64,000 nt of DNA from DAIOEK01 sp963721445 (GTDB lineage: Bacteria > Chloroflexota > Anaerolineae > Anaerolineales > Anaerolineaceae). The first letter of the stretch is position 1. Every line of letters starts with the position of its first letter. The DNA is taken from the NCBI GenBank assembly GCA_963721445.1, contig CAVRIZ010000005.1, forward strand, positions 496,001-560,000. Reading direction: 5' to 3'. This document shows, piece by piece, positions 53,607 to 62,752 of this stretch. The notes under the pieces are model-generated. The model saw only the letters and a list, made by a program, of their open reading frames with translations, was not told the DNA's origin and did not search any database. Position numbers and translations under genes: made by a program.

Positions 53607-54305
53607 TCAATCGAGAGAAATGCTACCGCCCAGCGCGATACATTCATCCAGGATGGATTTTCCGCTTTTCAAGTTCACCCCAAAGCGCCGAGCGCCCGCC
53701 CTGTACATTGCAACAAGCGTCTCCAAATCACGGATACCGCCAGAAGCTTTAATTTTGATCCTCTCGCCTACGATTGATTTAATATAATGAATATCCTCGA
53801 TGGTAGTTCCCTTATCCGCCCAGCCAGTCCCCGTTTTGACAAAGGTCGCCCCGCTGTCGATACAAATTTCGCAGGCAGTTTTTACCTCATCCAGGGTCAG
53901 ATAGGGTCTTTCAATAATTACTTTAACTGGAAGCCCGGAAGCAGCCTGAATAACAGCTTTGATATCGACTTCTACTTCCGCAAATTCACCGGAGCGCAGC
54001 ATCCCCACATTCATGACAACATCGATTTCATCGCACCCAGCCAAAACCATTTCCGTGGTTTGAACTACTTTTAAGGTGGTTGAATTGGATCCTGACGGAA
54101 AGCTTACATTTCCGACCACTTTTATTGTCGGTGTATCTTTGAGTAATTGCCTTGTAAGTGGAATGAAACATTGCAGGACAGAGACTTGTCCTGTTTCATA
54201 CTGTTGAGCATTTAGTACCAGATCAACAATATCCTCTTTGGTGTTATATGTCCTCACGCAACTGAGGTCCATCATCTGTGCAATATCTTTAACCGTTAAT
54301 ATCAT
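53607..54305 (-). CDS. Deoxyribose-phosphate-aldolase-family protein
   Basis: 232 residues of the DeoC class I aldolase barrel. DEIDVVMNVG carries the conserved Asp near residue 94, FVKTGTGW the Schiff-base Lys near 157 and IKASGGIR the second Lys near 185. Length is normal. Beside a sugar kinase it probably cleaves a phosphorylated deoxy- or keto-sugar rather than serving nucleoside salvage; no nucleoside gene is nearby. A weak minus-strand promoter may lie at 54372-54344 (TTGTCA, 17 bases, TTATAT). Confidence 0.85.
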   Translation of the reverse strand: MILTVKDIAQMMDLSCVRTYNTKEDIVDLVLNAQQYETGQVSVLQCFIPLTRQLLKDTPTIKVVGNVSFPSGSNSTTLKVVQTTEMVLAGCDEIDVVMNVGMLRSGEFAEVEVDIKAVIQAASGLPVKVIIERPYLTLDEVKTACEICIDSGATFVKTGTGWADKGTTIEDIHYIKSIVGERIKIKASGGIRDLETLVAMYRAGARRFGVNLKSGKSILDECIALGGSISLD

Positions 54306-54793
54306 CTTTCATACCTCGAAACGAGAATTCCAAACGATTAACCATATAAGACCGAAGATGCGGGTGTGACAACCATACTTACGTTGGTCTACCTCTTTCG
54401 GTCGGATGGATATATTCTTCTGTAACAGCAAAACATGAACTTGGAATAAATTTTACACCAATTTTGGGGGAAGAGTTCGACAAATTAAATGAACGATTCT
54501 ATATGCGGCAAACGTTGAAATTCAATTTCTACATGATCAGAAGATTCTGAAAAACCTGAAAGAATGCCAATTAATCCCCTAACTGGCGGTTGACTTGACA
54601 TCTGAGGACATGCTATAAAAATAAGACTAACTACAACTGCTCGGATATTGTGTAGAGATGATCCTCGGGGGAAATTCAATCCTCGAAATCAATTTCCAAA
54701 TTTAAAGTTCTAAAATAATATCATCACATAATTATTAATTCCTTCTCGCTGATTATCATTTTTTTGAATGCCACGGAGAGGTTTGTCAAGCTA
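54306..54793. other. 488-bp divergent region with a probable plus-strand promoter
   Basis: It separates the aldolase gene (minus) from the ATP-grasp gene (plus). On the plus strand TTGACT (54592-54597), an 18-base spacer and TATAAA (54616-54621) form a plausible sigma-70 promoter. No convincing gene lies in the remainder, which is AT-rich. The operator of the sugar regulon was not found here. Confidence 0.5.
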
Positions 54794-55966
54794 ATGAAAA
54801 AACCGGTTCTAGTTTTATCAGGATATACCCCCGGAACCGGAGTAATTCGTGCGTTGGGAATTTCCGGGATTCCGATAGTGGTGATTTATCATGATAAGAA
54901 GGAAGTTGGATACGCGTCGAAATATGTACAGGAAAAACTGAAAGCGCCCAATCCACAATCCCAGGAGGAGAACTACATCCAATTCTTGTTGGATTGTGGT
55001 TTGCGCTTTAAAGGCAGTCTTCTAATACCTGCAAGTGACGAAACCCTTGCCGTTGTTTCGAGACACAAAACACTTCTCGATGAATTCTATATAGTTGCCT
55101 GCACGGATTGGACTGTCACCCAGAAGTTTATTGACAAGCGAATCACCTATGAAATTGCGCAAGAAGCTGGAGTAGAATCCCCTAAATCGATATTTCCAAA
55201 GTCCATCGGAGAGGTGGAGGAGTACGCTGAGGATGCCCTTTTCCCATGCCTGGTGAAACCCAGCCAAAGCCACCGATATCACACCCAATTCCGGAAAAAA
55301 ATGACGGTCGTGAATAATCTCGATGAGATGATGGCTGCCTTTCAAGAAGCCAGAAGCAAAGATCTGGATGTCATTCTTCAGGAGTATATACCCGGAGAAG
55401 CTGATCTGGGAGCCAACTACAACTCTTATACATGGGAAGGAAAAACGCTTGTCGAATTCACTGCACAGAAAATGAGAAATGCTCCACCCATTACCGGGTC
55501 ACCCTGCGTCTTGATCAGTAAAATTATAGAAGAAGTGATCGAACCGGGAAGGAAAATCATAAATGCGATGGGGTTTTATGGGTACGCCTGCACTGAATTT
55601 AAAAAAGATCCCCGGGATGGGCGATATAAACTGATGGAAGTTAATGGACGACATAATCTTTCGACTCTTCTTTCGGTAAAATGTGGACTAAATTTCCCCC
55701 TGATCCAATATCAACATCGGATGGAGGGCTTACCACCAACACCCAAGGATTATCAAACAGGAATATACTGGATAGACATCTCAAGGGATATTGGATACCG
55801 GATTATCAATATCACAAAGGAACATTACTCCCCTTCGCAGCTGATCCGCCCATATTTTGCACCACACATATTTGCCATCTTTGATATCAAGGATCCGCTT
55901 CCTTCTTTATTAAAAAGCGGACTCGCTCTGAGTTCGATTTTCTCCAGATTTCAGATCGCAAAGTAA
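54794..55966 (+). CDS. ATP-grasp ligase-like protein
   Basis: 390 residues from the ATG at 54794 (GGAGAGG upstream; an in-frame TTG at 54764 is less likely). It starts KKPVLVLSGYTPGTGVIRAL, with a D-aspartate-ligase/carbamoyl-phosphate-synthase-like ATP-grasp layout. The central domain includes FPCLVKPSQSHRYH and ILQEYIPGEADLGANY, and the metal-binding Glu/Asn pair lies in LMEVNGRHNLST. It would join a carboxylate to an amine or similar nucleophile with ATP. Two methyltransferase genes follow, suggesting a small tailoring operon, perhaps for a surface glycan. Confidence 0.8.
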   Translation: MKKPVLVLSGYTPGTGVIRALGISGIPIVVIYHDKKEVGYASKYVQEKLKAPNPQSQEENYIQFLLDCGLRFKGSLLIPASDETLAVVSRHKTLLDEFYIVACTDWTVTQKFIDKRITYEIAQEAGVESPKSIFPKSIGEVEEYAEDALFPCLVKPSQSHRYHTQFRKKMTVVNNLDEMMAAFQEARSKDLDVILQEYIPGEADLGANYNSYTWEGKTLVEFTAQKMRNAPPITGSPCVLISKIIEEVIEPGRKIINAMGFYGYACTEFKKDPRDGRYKLMEVNGRHNLSTLLSVKCGLNFPLIQYQHRMEGLPPTPKDYQTGIYWIDISRDIGYRIINITKEHYSPSQLIRPYFAPHIFAIFDIKDPLPSLLKSGLALSSIFSRFQIAK

Positions 55967-55993
55967 TAAGTACAACATTGGTAGGAGGACAAC

Positions 55994-56785
55994 ATGAGAG
56001 ATGATTCAATTCCTTTAGAAGAGATCCGCCTTGAAGGCGTGGAGGGGCTGGAAAATTTCAACGCTTTTCATGAACGTCACCGGGTGTTTCCCATGGTTTT
56101 TGAAAACAGAGGACACCACAAGATCATCGATCTTTCCGCGGGGATTGGCTGTGCTGCGAAAAGGATTCATGATAACTATCCCTGTGAATTGATCTGCAAT
56201 GATATCAGTCCGACCAGCCTTAAGGTTCTCGAATCGTTACACCTGGAAACCGTTTCGTTTGACCTTGATAACGACATCGAGAAATTTCCATTTCCAGATG
56301 GCCATTTTGACGCGGTAATTTCTCTGGCCACCATAGAGCACCTTATCTATACCGATCATTTCCTTCAAGAAATCAATCGTATCCTCTCCGATACAGGGTA
56401 TTTATACCTATCCACTCCCAACTATGCTGCTGCCAGTTTCCTGCCTGAATATGTATCAGGTAGATCATTTCATAATCCTCTATCAAACGATCTAAAGACA
56501 CGATACGAATTTTTTGCCCACGTCCGCTATTTTACCTATCGAACCCTCCTTGAATATGTCAGCGCATTCAACTTTATCCCTGAAGCGGTCTATCTGCCTC
56601 TCCCAGCAGGAAGTTCGCGTTATCAAGAGTTATATAAGAAATCGAAAGTTAAAGCATTAACCTACCGGTACGCCATGTCAGTGATGTATTGGGCTCTTTC
56701 ACCTCGCTGGGCATCCGAGCCAATTGTGTGTTTTAAAAAAGGTTTGAATGAGCAACCAATTCACCCCCGAAAAATTATTCTCTAG
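55994..56785 (+). CDS. SAM-dependent methyltransferase (type 11-like)
   Basis: 263 residues with a class I methyltransferase fold. IIDLSAGIGCAAKRI is motif I near residue 38, followed by LICNDISPTSL. FDAVISLATIEHLIYTDHFL forms motif IV and post-motif, and GYLYLSTPNY follows. AGGAGG lies six bases before the ATG. The C-terminal 100 residues are specific to this protein and basic. Substrate unknown. It may act with the preceding ATP-grasp enzyme and the following methyltransferase. Confidence 0.83.
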   Translation: MRDDSIPLEEIRLEGVEGLENFNAFHERHRVFPMVFENRGHHKIIDLSAGIGCAAKRIHDNYPCELICNDISPTSLKVLESLHLETVSFDLDNDIEKFPFPDGHFDAVISLATIEHLIYTDHFLQEINRILSDTGYLYLSTPNYAAASFLPEYVSGRSFHNPLSNDLKTRYEFFAHVRYFTYRTLLEYVSAFNFIPEAVYLPLPAGSSRYQELYKKSKVKALTYRYAMSVMYWALSPRWASEPIVCFKKGLNEQPIHPRKIIL

Positions 56786-56794
56786 GATGAATCA

Positions 56795-57697
56795 ATGGAC
56801 TTACATCCTAATTTAAAGCCTGGTAAAAAAGAGTATGAACTCTATGATGGGATTGATTATGTGGATTTCTGGAAAGGAACCGCAAAATCAAAATTAGACA
56901 TCCTTGAACAGGCCATAATTAATGACCTGCTCCCCCGATCAGGTAAGTGCTTTCTGGATTTGGGATGTGGGTATGGTCGTCTTTTCCCTATTTATAGTGA
57001 CCGTTTCGAAAAAATCATCATGCTGGATGGATCCATGACATACCTCCAACAGGCGAAAGCAAACACAGACAGGAAAGCAATTCTTGTTGCCGGAAATGTA
57101 TATCACCTTCCGCTTAAAAATAATTCTTTTGATGCTGCCATATTGGTCCGAGTTTTTCAACATTTAACTGACCCCATGCTATGTTTGAGAGAAATTCACA
57201 GAGTGATTGGACAGGGTGGGAAGTTTATATTTAACTATTACAACAAAAAGAATCCATCCCGACTCGTTAAATGGTTCCTAAAGAAACAAACAAATAACCC
57301 GTTTATTCCCGACCCGGAAGGAATTGGCACCGAATTTATTTCTCATCATCCTGTTTATGTGGATGAATTATTAAAAGAAACCGGATTCATACGTCAAGAA
57401 AAATATGGCGCCGGAATCCTGGATAAACTATCCGATAAAGCCGGGAAATTCGGAAAATGGATCCCCCTCGGCAAATCGATCTCTCCATTCATAGGAACAA
57501 CCAACCTTGCCCCATGGATCTTCTGCGCGAACAGTGTGATGGATACTCAACCGCTGCATGAATTTGAATCATTAATGGATATATTTCAATGTCCTTCCTG
57601 TCAAGGAGATCTTGCGTTAGGACCCGGTTCATATCTGTGTCATACATGCGCTCGTATTTATCCGATTTCAGATGGTATAGTAGATTTTAGAATATAA
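56795..57697 (+). CDS. SAM-dependent methyltransferase with C-terminal zinc-ribbon (Trm112-like)
   Basis: 300 residues. Motif I is CFLDLGCGYGRLFPI near residue 50, followed by IIMLDGSMTYLQQA and FDAAILVRVFQHLTDP. The last 40 residues contain FQCPSCQGDLALGPG and LCHTCARIYPISDGI, a CxxC-CxxC pattern like the Trm112 zinc domain. That domain usually activates a separate methyltransferase; here it is fused on the same chain. The target is unknown. The gene starts 10 bases after the preceding one ends. Confidence 0.82.
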   Translation: MDLHPNLKPGKKEYELYDGIDYVDFWKGTAKSKLDILEQAIINDLLPRSGKCFLDLGCGYGRLFPIYSDRFEKIIMLDGSMTYLQQAKANTDRKAILVAGNVYHLPLKNNSFDAAILVRVFQHLTDPMLCLREIHRVIGQGGKFIFNYYNKKNPSRLVKWFLKKQTNNPFIPDPEGIGTEFISHHPVYVDELLKETGFIRQEKYGAGILDKLSDKAGKFGKWIPLGKSISPFIGTTNLAPWIFCANSVMDTQPLHEFESLMDIFQCPSCQGDLALGPGSYLCHTCARIYPISDGIVDFRI

Positions 57698-57823
57698 CCT
57701 GCCCATGCAGAAATAAATCACTCTATTAATCTTGATATGCATCATGCATTAATGGAATTTTGAGAGTTATTTTCGAGTATTTGATTTTAGGTGATTTCTA
57801 AATGAACCACAGCGGAGAAAACA

Positions 57824-58144
57824 ATGGTCGTTGAACTGCTTTATTTCGATGACTGTCCATCCTGGGAGAGAGTTCTCGAGGAACTTACCGCCATTCAAAA
57901 TGAAAAGACAGTCCAGTTTTCAGTCCACCTGAGAAATATAAAGTCCGATGAAGAGGCAACCCGCCTTAAATTTCTTGGATCGCCTTCGATCCAGATTGAT
58001 GGGATCGATCTGTGGCCAGAGGTCCGGTCTACCTACGCCATGAATTGTCGGATGTATCGAACCCCCGAAGGATTGAAAGGTTGGCCTTCCCTCGATATGA
58101 TTCGACAAAGACTCCATGAACGGAGAACTACATCCAGCCAATAA
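57824..58144 (+). CDS. Small thioredoxin-fold protein with FDDCP motif
   Basis: 106 residues. ELLYFDDCPSWERVLEEL has the FDxCP motif of a group of thioredoxin-like proteins whose relatives may carry selenocysteine at the Cys. There is one Cys rather than a CxxC pair. LGSPSIQIDGIDLWPE contains the cis-Pro loop. Two more Cys/Tyr positions follow near the end. The role is unknown; mercury or redox handling is suggested for relatives. GGAG precedes the ATG. The gene end converges on the UbiA gene through a small 7-bp hairpin (58143-58162). Confidence 0.75.
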   Translation: MVVELLYFDDCPSWERVLEELTAIQNEKTVQFSVHLRNIKSDEEATRLKFLGSPSIQIDGIDLWPEVRSTYAMNCRMYRTPEGLKGWPSLDMIRQRLHERRTTSSQ

Positions 58145-58156
58145 ATAACGATCAGG

Positions 58157-59059
58157 TTATTTCACCAATAGAGCATTCATCAACATCAATATATATACAC
58201 CAACACCTACCGTTGTTAGAAGATGATAACGGAATTTACTGGGATTCCGAATCACTCTGCTGGTGATCCATATTTGGTAAACTGCCAGCGGTAAAGCGAA
58301 TATCATCCATTTGCCCGGGTAGTTGGAAAACAAAGCCAGTATTGCAATAAACAAGAAAGACAAGGACAACAAACCGGAAACGAGCCGTGCCGTGTTGATC
58401 AGCCCCAATCGGACTGCCAGCGTTCGCTTCCCCACCACCCTATCCGCGAGATAGTCTGGAATCTCAAAAGAGATCAACATCGCCATATGCACTGGAACCA
58501 ATGGAAGGACAATAAGCCAGAACACGAGAGGCGGACACGTGAACTGCATCACATAACCTGCTAAGGGGACAAAAAGTGCGGAAATAATCGATGTCGTCAA
58601 CTCTCCCCAGCCGGTTGACATTAAAGCAACAGGCTTTGCAGAATAAAACCAGGATCCCAAGAAACTCAGGATAACGATCGGGATAATCCAGGGGGATTGA
58701 ATACTTGCCAGGATAGCGAACAAGACTGCAAGCAGACCACATATTCGGGCGGCAAGAAGGATCGTCTTCGCGGACACACCATTCTCGCCTGACAATCCTG
58801 AGCCGCCTGAAAACCAGGTCCTGTTATTTTCATCCAGCAGGCCATCGACCTGAATATCCGCATATTCATTCGAATAATGTGCCATTAATTGGATGGATGT
58901 AACTGCAGCTTGTCCGATCAGATAGCTATATAAATCAAGGATCACACCAAGACGAAAAGCAATAAAAGCCCCTAACGCATAGGATAAGATCCCGCCTACA
59001 AGAAAAATAAGGCGGGATAACCGAATAAATTTCCACACTTGGACTATGAATGAAGTCAT
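58157..59059 (-). CDS. UbiA-family prenyltransferase, MenA-like
   Basis: 300 residues with eight or nine membrane segments. The first Asp-rich motif is in HYSNEYADIQVDGLLDENN near residue 63, followed by FSGGSG. The second lies in ISFEIPDYLADRVVGKRTLA near residue 205. Both bind the Mg-prenyl-diphosphate. The NEYxDxxxD form and downstream features are most like 1,4-dihydroxy-2-naphthoate prenyltransferase of menaquinone synthesis, but other aromatic acceptors are possible. The ATG at 59059 is preferred over a TTG one codon earlier. Confidence 0.83.
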   Translation of the reverse strand: MTSFIVQVWKFIRLSRLIFLVGGILSYALGAFIAFRLGVILDLYSYLIGQAAVTSIQLMAHYSNEYADIQVDGLLDENNRTWFSGGSGLSGENGVSAKTILLAARICGLLAVLFAILASIQSPWIIPIVILSFLGSWFYSAKPVALMSTGWGELTTSIISALFVPLAGYVMQFTCPPLVFWLIVLPLVPVHMAMLISFEIPDYLADRVVGKRTLAVRLGLINTARLVSGLLSLSFLFIAILALFSNYPGKWMIFALPLAVYQIWITSRVIRNPSKFRYHLLTTVGVGVYILMLMNALLVK

Positions 59060-59133
59060 CAACCTCGTCAGGTTTCGATCGAAATCGATCTATGGTGTTG
59101 GGCTAATTTATGGATCCACCAGGTGTATGATCC

Positions 59134-59853
59134 TTATCCTCCCAGATAGGCTTCTTTGACCCGCGAATCGCCCAATAACTCTTTTCCTGATCCGGATAAA
59201 GTGATCATTCCTGTTTCAAGTACATACCCTCTATTCGCGGTGCGAAGTGCCATGTTGGCATTTTGTTCAACCAGCAGGATGGTGGTACCCGATTGGTTGA
59301 TCTCCTTCAACACTCGGAAGATCTCGCGCACCAGAACAGGTGCCAAACCCATCGAGGGTTCATCCAGGAGCATCAATTTCCCCCAACTCATCAACGCTCT
59401 CGCTACAGCCAGCATTTGCTGTTCACCACCCGAGAGGGTTCCGCCTAATTGAGAAAGTCTCTCTTTCATCCTGGGGAATATAGTAAACACCCGTTCGAAG
59501 TCACGTAAAATTTCTGGTTTATCCTTTCGACTCCAGGTGGCAAGTTTCAGGTTTTCGTGCACTGTCAGATTGCCAAATATCCCTCTTCCTTCCGGTACTT
59601 GGGCGATTCCCAATCCAACTATTTTATCTGCTGGGATTGACCGTAGATTGGTCCCCTGGAATATGATCTCGCCTTTGTATGGAAGCACTCCGGAAATGCC
59701 CCTCAGCGTGGAGGATTTCCCCGCGCCATTCGCTCCAATCAGCGTAACGATTTCTCCTTCATTAATATCCAGAGAGATCCCTTTTACTGCCTTGATATTC
59801 CCATAGGAGATGGTCAAATCCCTGATGGATAGGATGCAATTATCCTGGCTCAT
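59134..59853 (-). CDS. livF: Branched-chain amino-acid-type ABC importer ATPase (LivF type)
   Basis: 239 residues from the ATG at 59853, chosen because AAGGAG sits six bases upstream; the longer upstream reading overlaps the preceding gene and looks non-coding. Walker A LIGANGAGKSSTLR, signature LSGGEQQMLAVARAL and Walker B LMLLDEPSMGLAP are all present. The C-terminus ends VKEAYLGG, typical of LivF. It overlaps the LivG gene by 14 bases. One of the two ATPases of the five-gene importer. Confidence 0.92.
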   Translation of the reverse strand: MSQDNCILSIRDLTISYGNIKAVKGISLDINEGEIVTLIGANGAGKSSTLRGISGVLPYKGEIIFQGTNLRSIPADKIVGLGIAQVPEGRGIFGNLTVHENLKLATWSRKDKPEILRDFERVFTIFPRMKERLSQLGGTLSGGEQQMLAVARALMSWGKLMLLDEPSMGLAPVLVREIFRVLKEINQSGTTILLVEQNANMALRTANRGYVLETGMITLSGSGKELLGDSRVKEAYLGG

Positions 59854-60616
59854 ATTCATCTCCTTCACCCAGGTAGGCTTCCAGCACTTTGGGATTATTC
59901 TGGATCTCCCGCGGAAGACCTTCTGCCAGGGTGGCACCAAAATCAAGGACCTTGATCCGCTCACAGATACCCATGACGAGCCTCATCTGGTGCTCGATCA
60001 GAATAATTGTCAACTTGAACTCTTTCCTTATCCATCCGATGAATTCCATTAGCTGGCCAATTTCATTCGGGTTCATTCCAGCGGCAGGCTCATCCAACAA
60101 AAGGATGGTCGGATGGGTTGCCAATGCCCGCGCGATTTCCAGCCGGCGTTGAAGACCATACGGAAGGTTCTTTGATAGCTCATCGGCATAATCTTCCAAC
60201 TTGAAAACGGCTAATAAATCCATTGCATGATCTGTTATACGAAGTTCTTCCTTCTGGAGGCGACCTATATGCAGAAAAGCTTCGAATGGTGAATACTGGA
60301 TCTGGGCGTAATGAGCTATCCTGACATTATCCAGTACAGTCAGATCCTTGAATAAGCGAATATTTTGGAAGGTCCTGGCAATACCCAGAGCAGTGATCTG
60401 ATTGGAGGTTTTCCCAACCAACTCCACCCCCTTTAATTGAATGCTGCCTTCCGTTGCCTTATACACACCGGTGATCAGGTTAAATAGGGTTGTCTTTCCG
60501 GCTCCATTCGGACCGATGATCCCAACCAATTCACCTTGCTCGAGATCCAAATTGAAATCGGAAACGGCGCACAGTCCGCCAAAATAATGGGAGACGTTTT
60601 TAGCCTGCATCAACAT
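59840..60616 (-). CDS. livG: Branched-chain amino-acid-type ABC importer ATPase (LivG type)
   Basis: 258 residues from the ATG at 60616 (AAGGAGG six bases upstream). Walker A IIGPNGAGKTTLFNLI, the LivG-specific ITALGIARTFQNIRLFKDLT segment, the signature region LPYGLQRRLEIARAL and Walker B LLLDEPAAGMNP. The C-terminal ALEAYLGE-like end (VLEAYLGEGDE) is typical. The start overlaps the end of the LivM gene by 17 bases. Confidence 0.92.
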   Translation of the reverse strand: MLMQAKNVSHYFGGLCAVSDFNLDLEQGELVGIIGPNGAGKTTLFNLITGVYKATEGSIQLKGVELVGKTSNQITALGIARTFQNIRLFKDLTVLDNVRIAHYAQIQYSPFEAFLHIGRLQKEELRITDHAMDLLAVFKLEDYADELSKNLPYGLQRRLEIARALATHPTILLLDEPAAGMNPNEIGQLMEFIGWIRKEFKLTIILIEHQMRLVMGICERIKVLDFGATLAEGLPREIQNNPKVLEAYLGEGDEYEPG

Positions 60617-61661
60617 GGTTCGCCTCCTTCTTCTGCTTCCAGCGCTTACTGGCAATAAGGTCATAACCGGGGATGAACCAGCGAAACTCCCGCAATCCCA
60701 TAATTCCACGGGGACGGTAGATCATCAAGACCACCAATACAAGGGGCATCAGCACCATTCGCCACATACCCAGAGGACGCAGAATTTCCAACAACAGGGT
60801 ATAGATGGTTGCTCCGAGGATCGATCCAGCGATGGAGCCGATCCCGCCAAGGTAGACCATGATGAGAATGTCCGTCGATTTGATGATATCAAACACCCGG
60901 GGGCTGATGAATTGGAGTACATGGGCGAATAATGCGCCGGCGACCCCTGCGAAGAAAGAGGAAAGAGTAAAAGCCAGCATTTTTGTCTGCCGGGTGTTCA
61001 CACTCATCAGATCACTGGCAATTTCATCTTCCCTGATAGACATCACCCCACGCCCGAAATTGGAATAGACAAAATTGCGAATCACCCAGATAGCCAGGAT
61101 GGTCCAGATATACGTCCACGGCAGGGTTGTCAACCGGTCAATCCCGGGGATGCCGCGTGGACCGCCGATGGCTTCGATGTTTTCGATCACAGATTTCACG
61201 ATCATCAGGAAAGCCAGGGTCACGATGGCCAGGTAATCGCCGCGGGTTTTGAAGGATGGGATAGCGACTACCAATCCGACCAGGGCGGCGCCGATCCCGC
61301 CAACCAACACGACCAACGGGAATAACCAGACCCGCAGCTCGTTAGGGATTACCTGGGTAGTCAGGATGGCTGACACATACGCCCCAACTGCCATGAATCC
61401 GGCGTGTCCAACTGAGAACTCGCCCATATAGCCATTGATCAAGTTGAGACTGGTGCTAAGTATGATATTGATCCCCACATAGATGATGATGAGTTGAATA
61501 TAAGGGTTGAGCAATCCAAATTGCGGGATCGCAAAGGATAGGATCAATCCAATACCTAAAAGTATGGGGAGGGCTCGCCTGTTTGCCATAACGCCTTCCC
61601 AACGGGTTTTCCATTTTTCAAGCATAGATTTTTTTTCGTCGGATGGATTATTCATAATCAC
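60600..61661 (-). CDS. livM: Branched-chain amino-acid-type ABC importer permease (LivM type)
   Basis: 353 residues, about eight to ten membrane segments. LSTSLNLINGYMGEFSVGHAG near residue 90 and IREDEIASDLMSVN near 230 are the hallmark LivM motifs. GGIGSIAGSILGA follows near 275. The GTG at 61661 overlaps the LivH stop (GTGA), which suggests coupled translation; the ATG at 61655 is an alternative. Confidence 0.92.
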   Translation of the reverse strand: MIMNNPSDEKKSMLEKWKTRWEGVMANRRALPILLGIGLILSFAIPQFGLLNPYIQLIIIYVGINIILSTSLNLINGYMGEFSVGHAGFMAVGAYVSAILTTQVIPNELRVWLFPLVVLVGGIGAALVGLVVAIPSFKTRGDYLAIVTLAFLMIVKSVIENIEAIGGPRGIPGIDRLTTLPWTYIWTILAIWVIRNFVYSNFGRGVMSIREDEIASDLMSVNTRQTKMLAFTLSSFFAGVAGALFAHVLQFISPRVFDIIKSTDILIMVYLGGIGSIAGSILGATIYTLLLEILRPLGMWRMVLMPLVLVVLMIYRPRGIMGLREFRWFIPGYDLIASKRWKQKKEANHVDAG

Positions 61662-62533
61662 ACTTTTTGTGGTCGAGGTTTACCGAGGATGCCATATGGC
61701 CGGAATATCAATAAGACCAGCAATAAGGCAAATGCAACAAAGTCGCGGTAGGTGGATGGGAGGAAAGCAGCCACCAGTATTTCGACTGCCCCGAGGATAA
61801 ATCCACCGATCATGGCTCCGCGGATATTCCCAATGCCACCTACAACTGCCGCGATGAATGCTTTCCACCCGATCAAGATTCCCATATATGGATCTATGAC
61901 AGGGAATGCTAACGCATACATCACTCCTGCCGCCGCACCCAGACTGGTACCAATGGCAAAAGTCGCTGATATCACCAGGTTGAGTGGTACCCCTAAAAGC
62001 GGAACCACTGTCTTATCCCAGGATATTGCCCGCATCGCCATCCCGACCATGGTCCTCCTGACAATAAAATCTAGGATCAACATCAGTACAAGTGAGAGGG
62101 CAATAATGATCAATTGGAGAGATGAGATCGATACTCCTCCAATTACCCAGGTTGTATTTGGAATCAATGTGGGGACATGCTGCGGATAGGGAGCAAATAC
62201 CAGGGTGAAATTTTCCAGAAAGATACCTACTCCCAGTGCTGTGATGATCGCCGACACTCGGGGCGCCTGTCGCAATGGTTTGTATGCAAATCTCTCTATT
62301 AGAACCCCTAATAAAGCAACGCCACCCATTGAGAGTAGCAAAGTTGGCACAAATGGTAAATGGAGAAAAGTAGCGACAACAAAACAGAAGAAGGCGCCCA
62401 CCATGAACAGGTCGCCATGGGCGAAGTTGATCATGGTCAGAATACCATAGACCATGGTGTAACCCAGCGCAATGAGTGCATAGATGCTGCCCAGTTGCAA
62501 TGCGTTGAGTGATTGTTGAAGAAGATAGGTCAT
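61658..62533 (-). CDS. livH: Branched-chain amino-acid-type ABC importer permease (LivH type)
   Basis: 291 residues, about eight membrane segments. The N-terminal LQLGSIYALIALGYTMVYGI and INFAHGDLFM are characteristic of LivH. FAIGTSLGAAAGVMYAL and GGIGNIRGAMIGG follow in the C-terminal half. GGGAG precedes the ATG. It forms the membrane channel with LivM. In the 219-bp gap upstream only a long-range inverted repeat of about 8 bp (62640-62647 with 62708-62715) was seen. Confidence 0.92.
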   Translation of the reverse strand: MTYLLQQSLNALQLGSIYALIALGYTMVYGILTMINFAHGDLFMVGAFFCFVVATFLHLPFVPTLLLSMGGVALLGVLIERFAYKPLRQAPRVSAIITALGVGIFLENFTLVFAPYPQHVPTLIPNTTWVIGGVSISSLQLIIIALSLVLMLILDFIVRRTMVGMAMRAISWDKTVVPLLGVPLNLVISATFAIGTSLGAAAGVMYALAFPVIDPYMGILIGWKAFIAAVVGGIGNIRGAMIGGFILGAVEILVAAFLPSTYRDFVAFALLLVLLIFRPYGILGKPRPQKV

Positions 62534-62752
62534 ATGCTCCCTCAGGAGATCAAACTTTGGATCATCCCGGAGACTCCCGGAATATTATGTCGATATTTGT
62601 ACCGAAACGGAACTTGAGTTGCGCTGAACCAGTACAAATAAAGGGGTCTATCGAACTTTTTTGATTCTGGCCTTATATTCGGTCAAATAAATCAATTGGT
62701 TGAGATAAACCCCTTTCATGAATGAGATTTTGCGATGGTTTGGCTAGATTAT

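Noticed and set aside
62640..62715. Long-range inverted repeat AAAGGGGT/ACCCCTTT in the livH-livK gap as a riboswitch
   Set aside because: Only one short stem with a loop of about 60 bases; no known riboswitch motif could be recognised.
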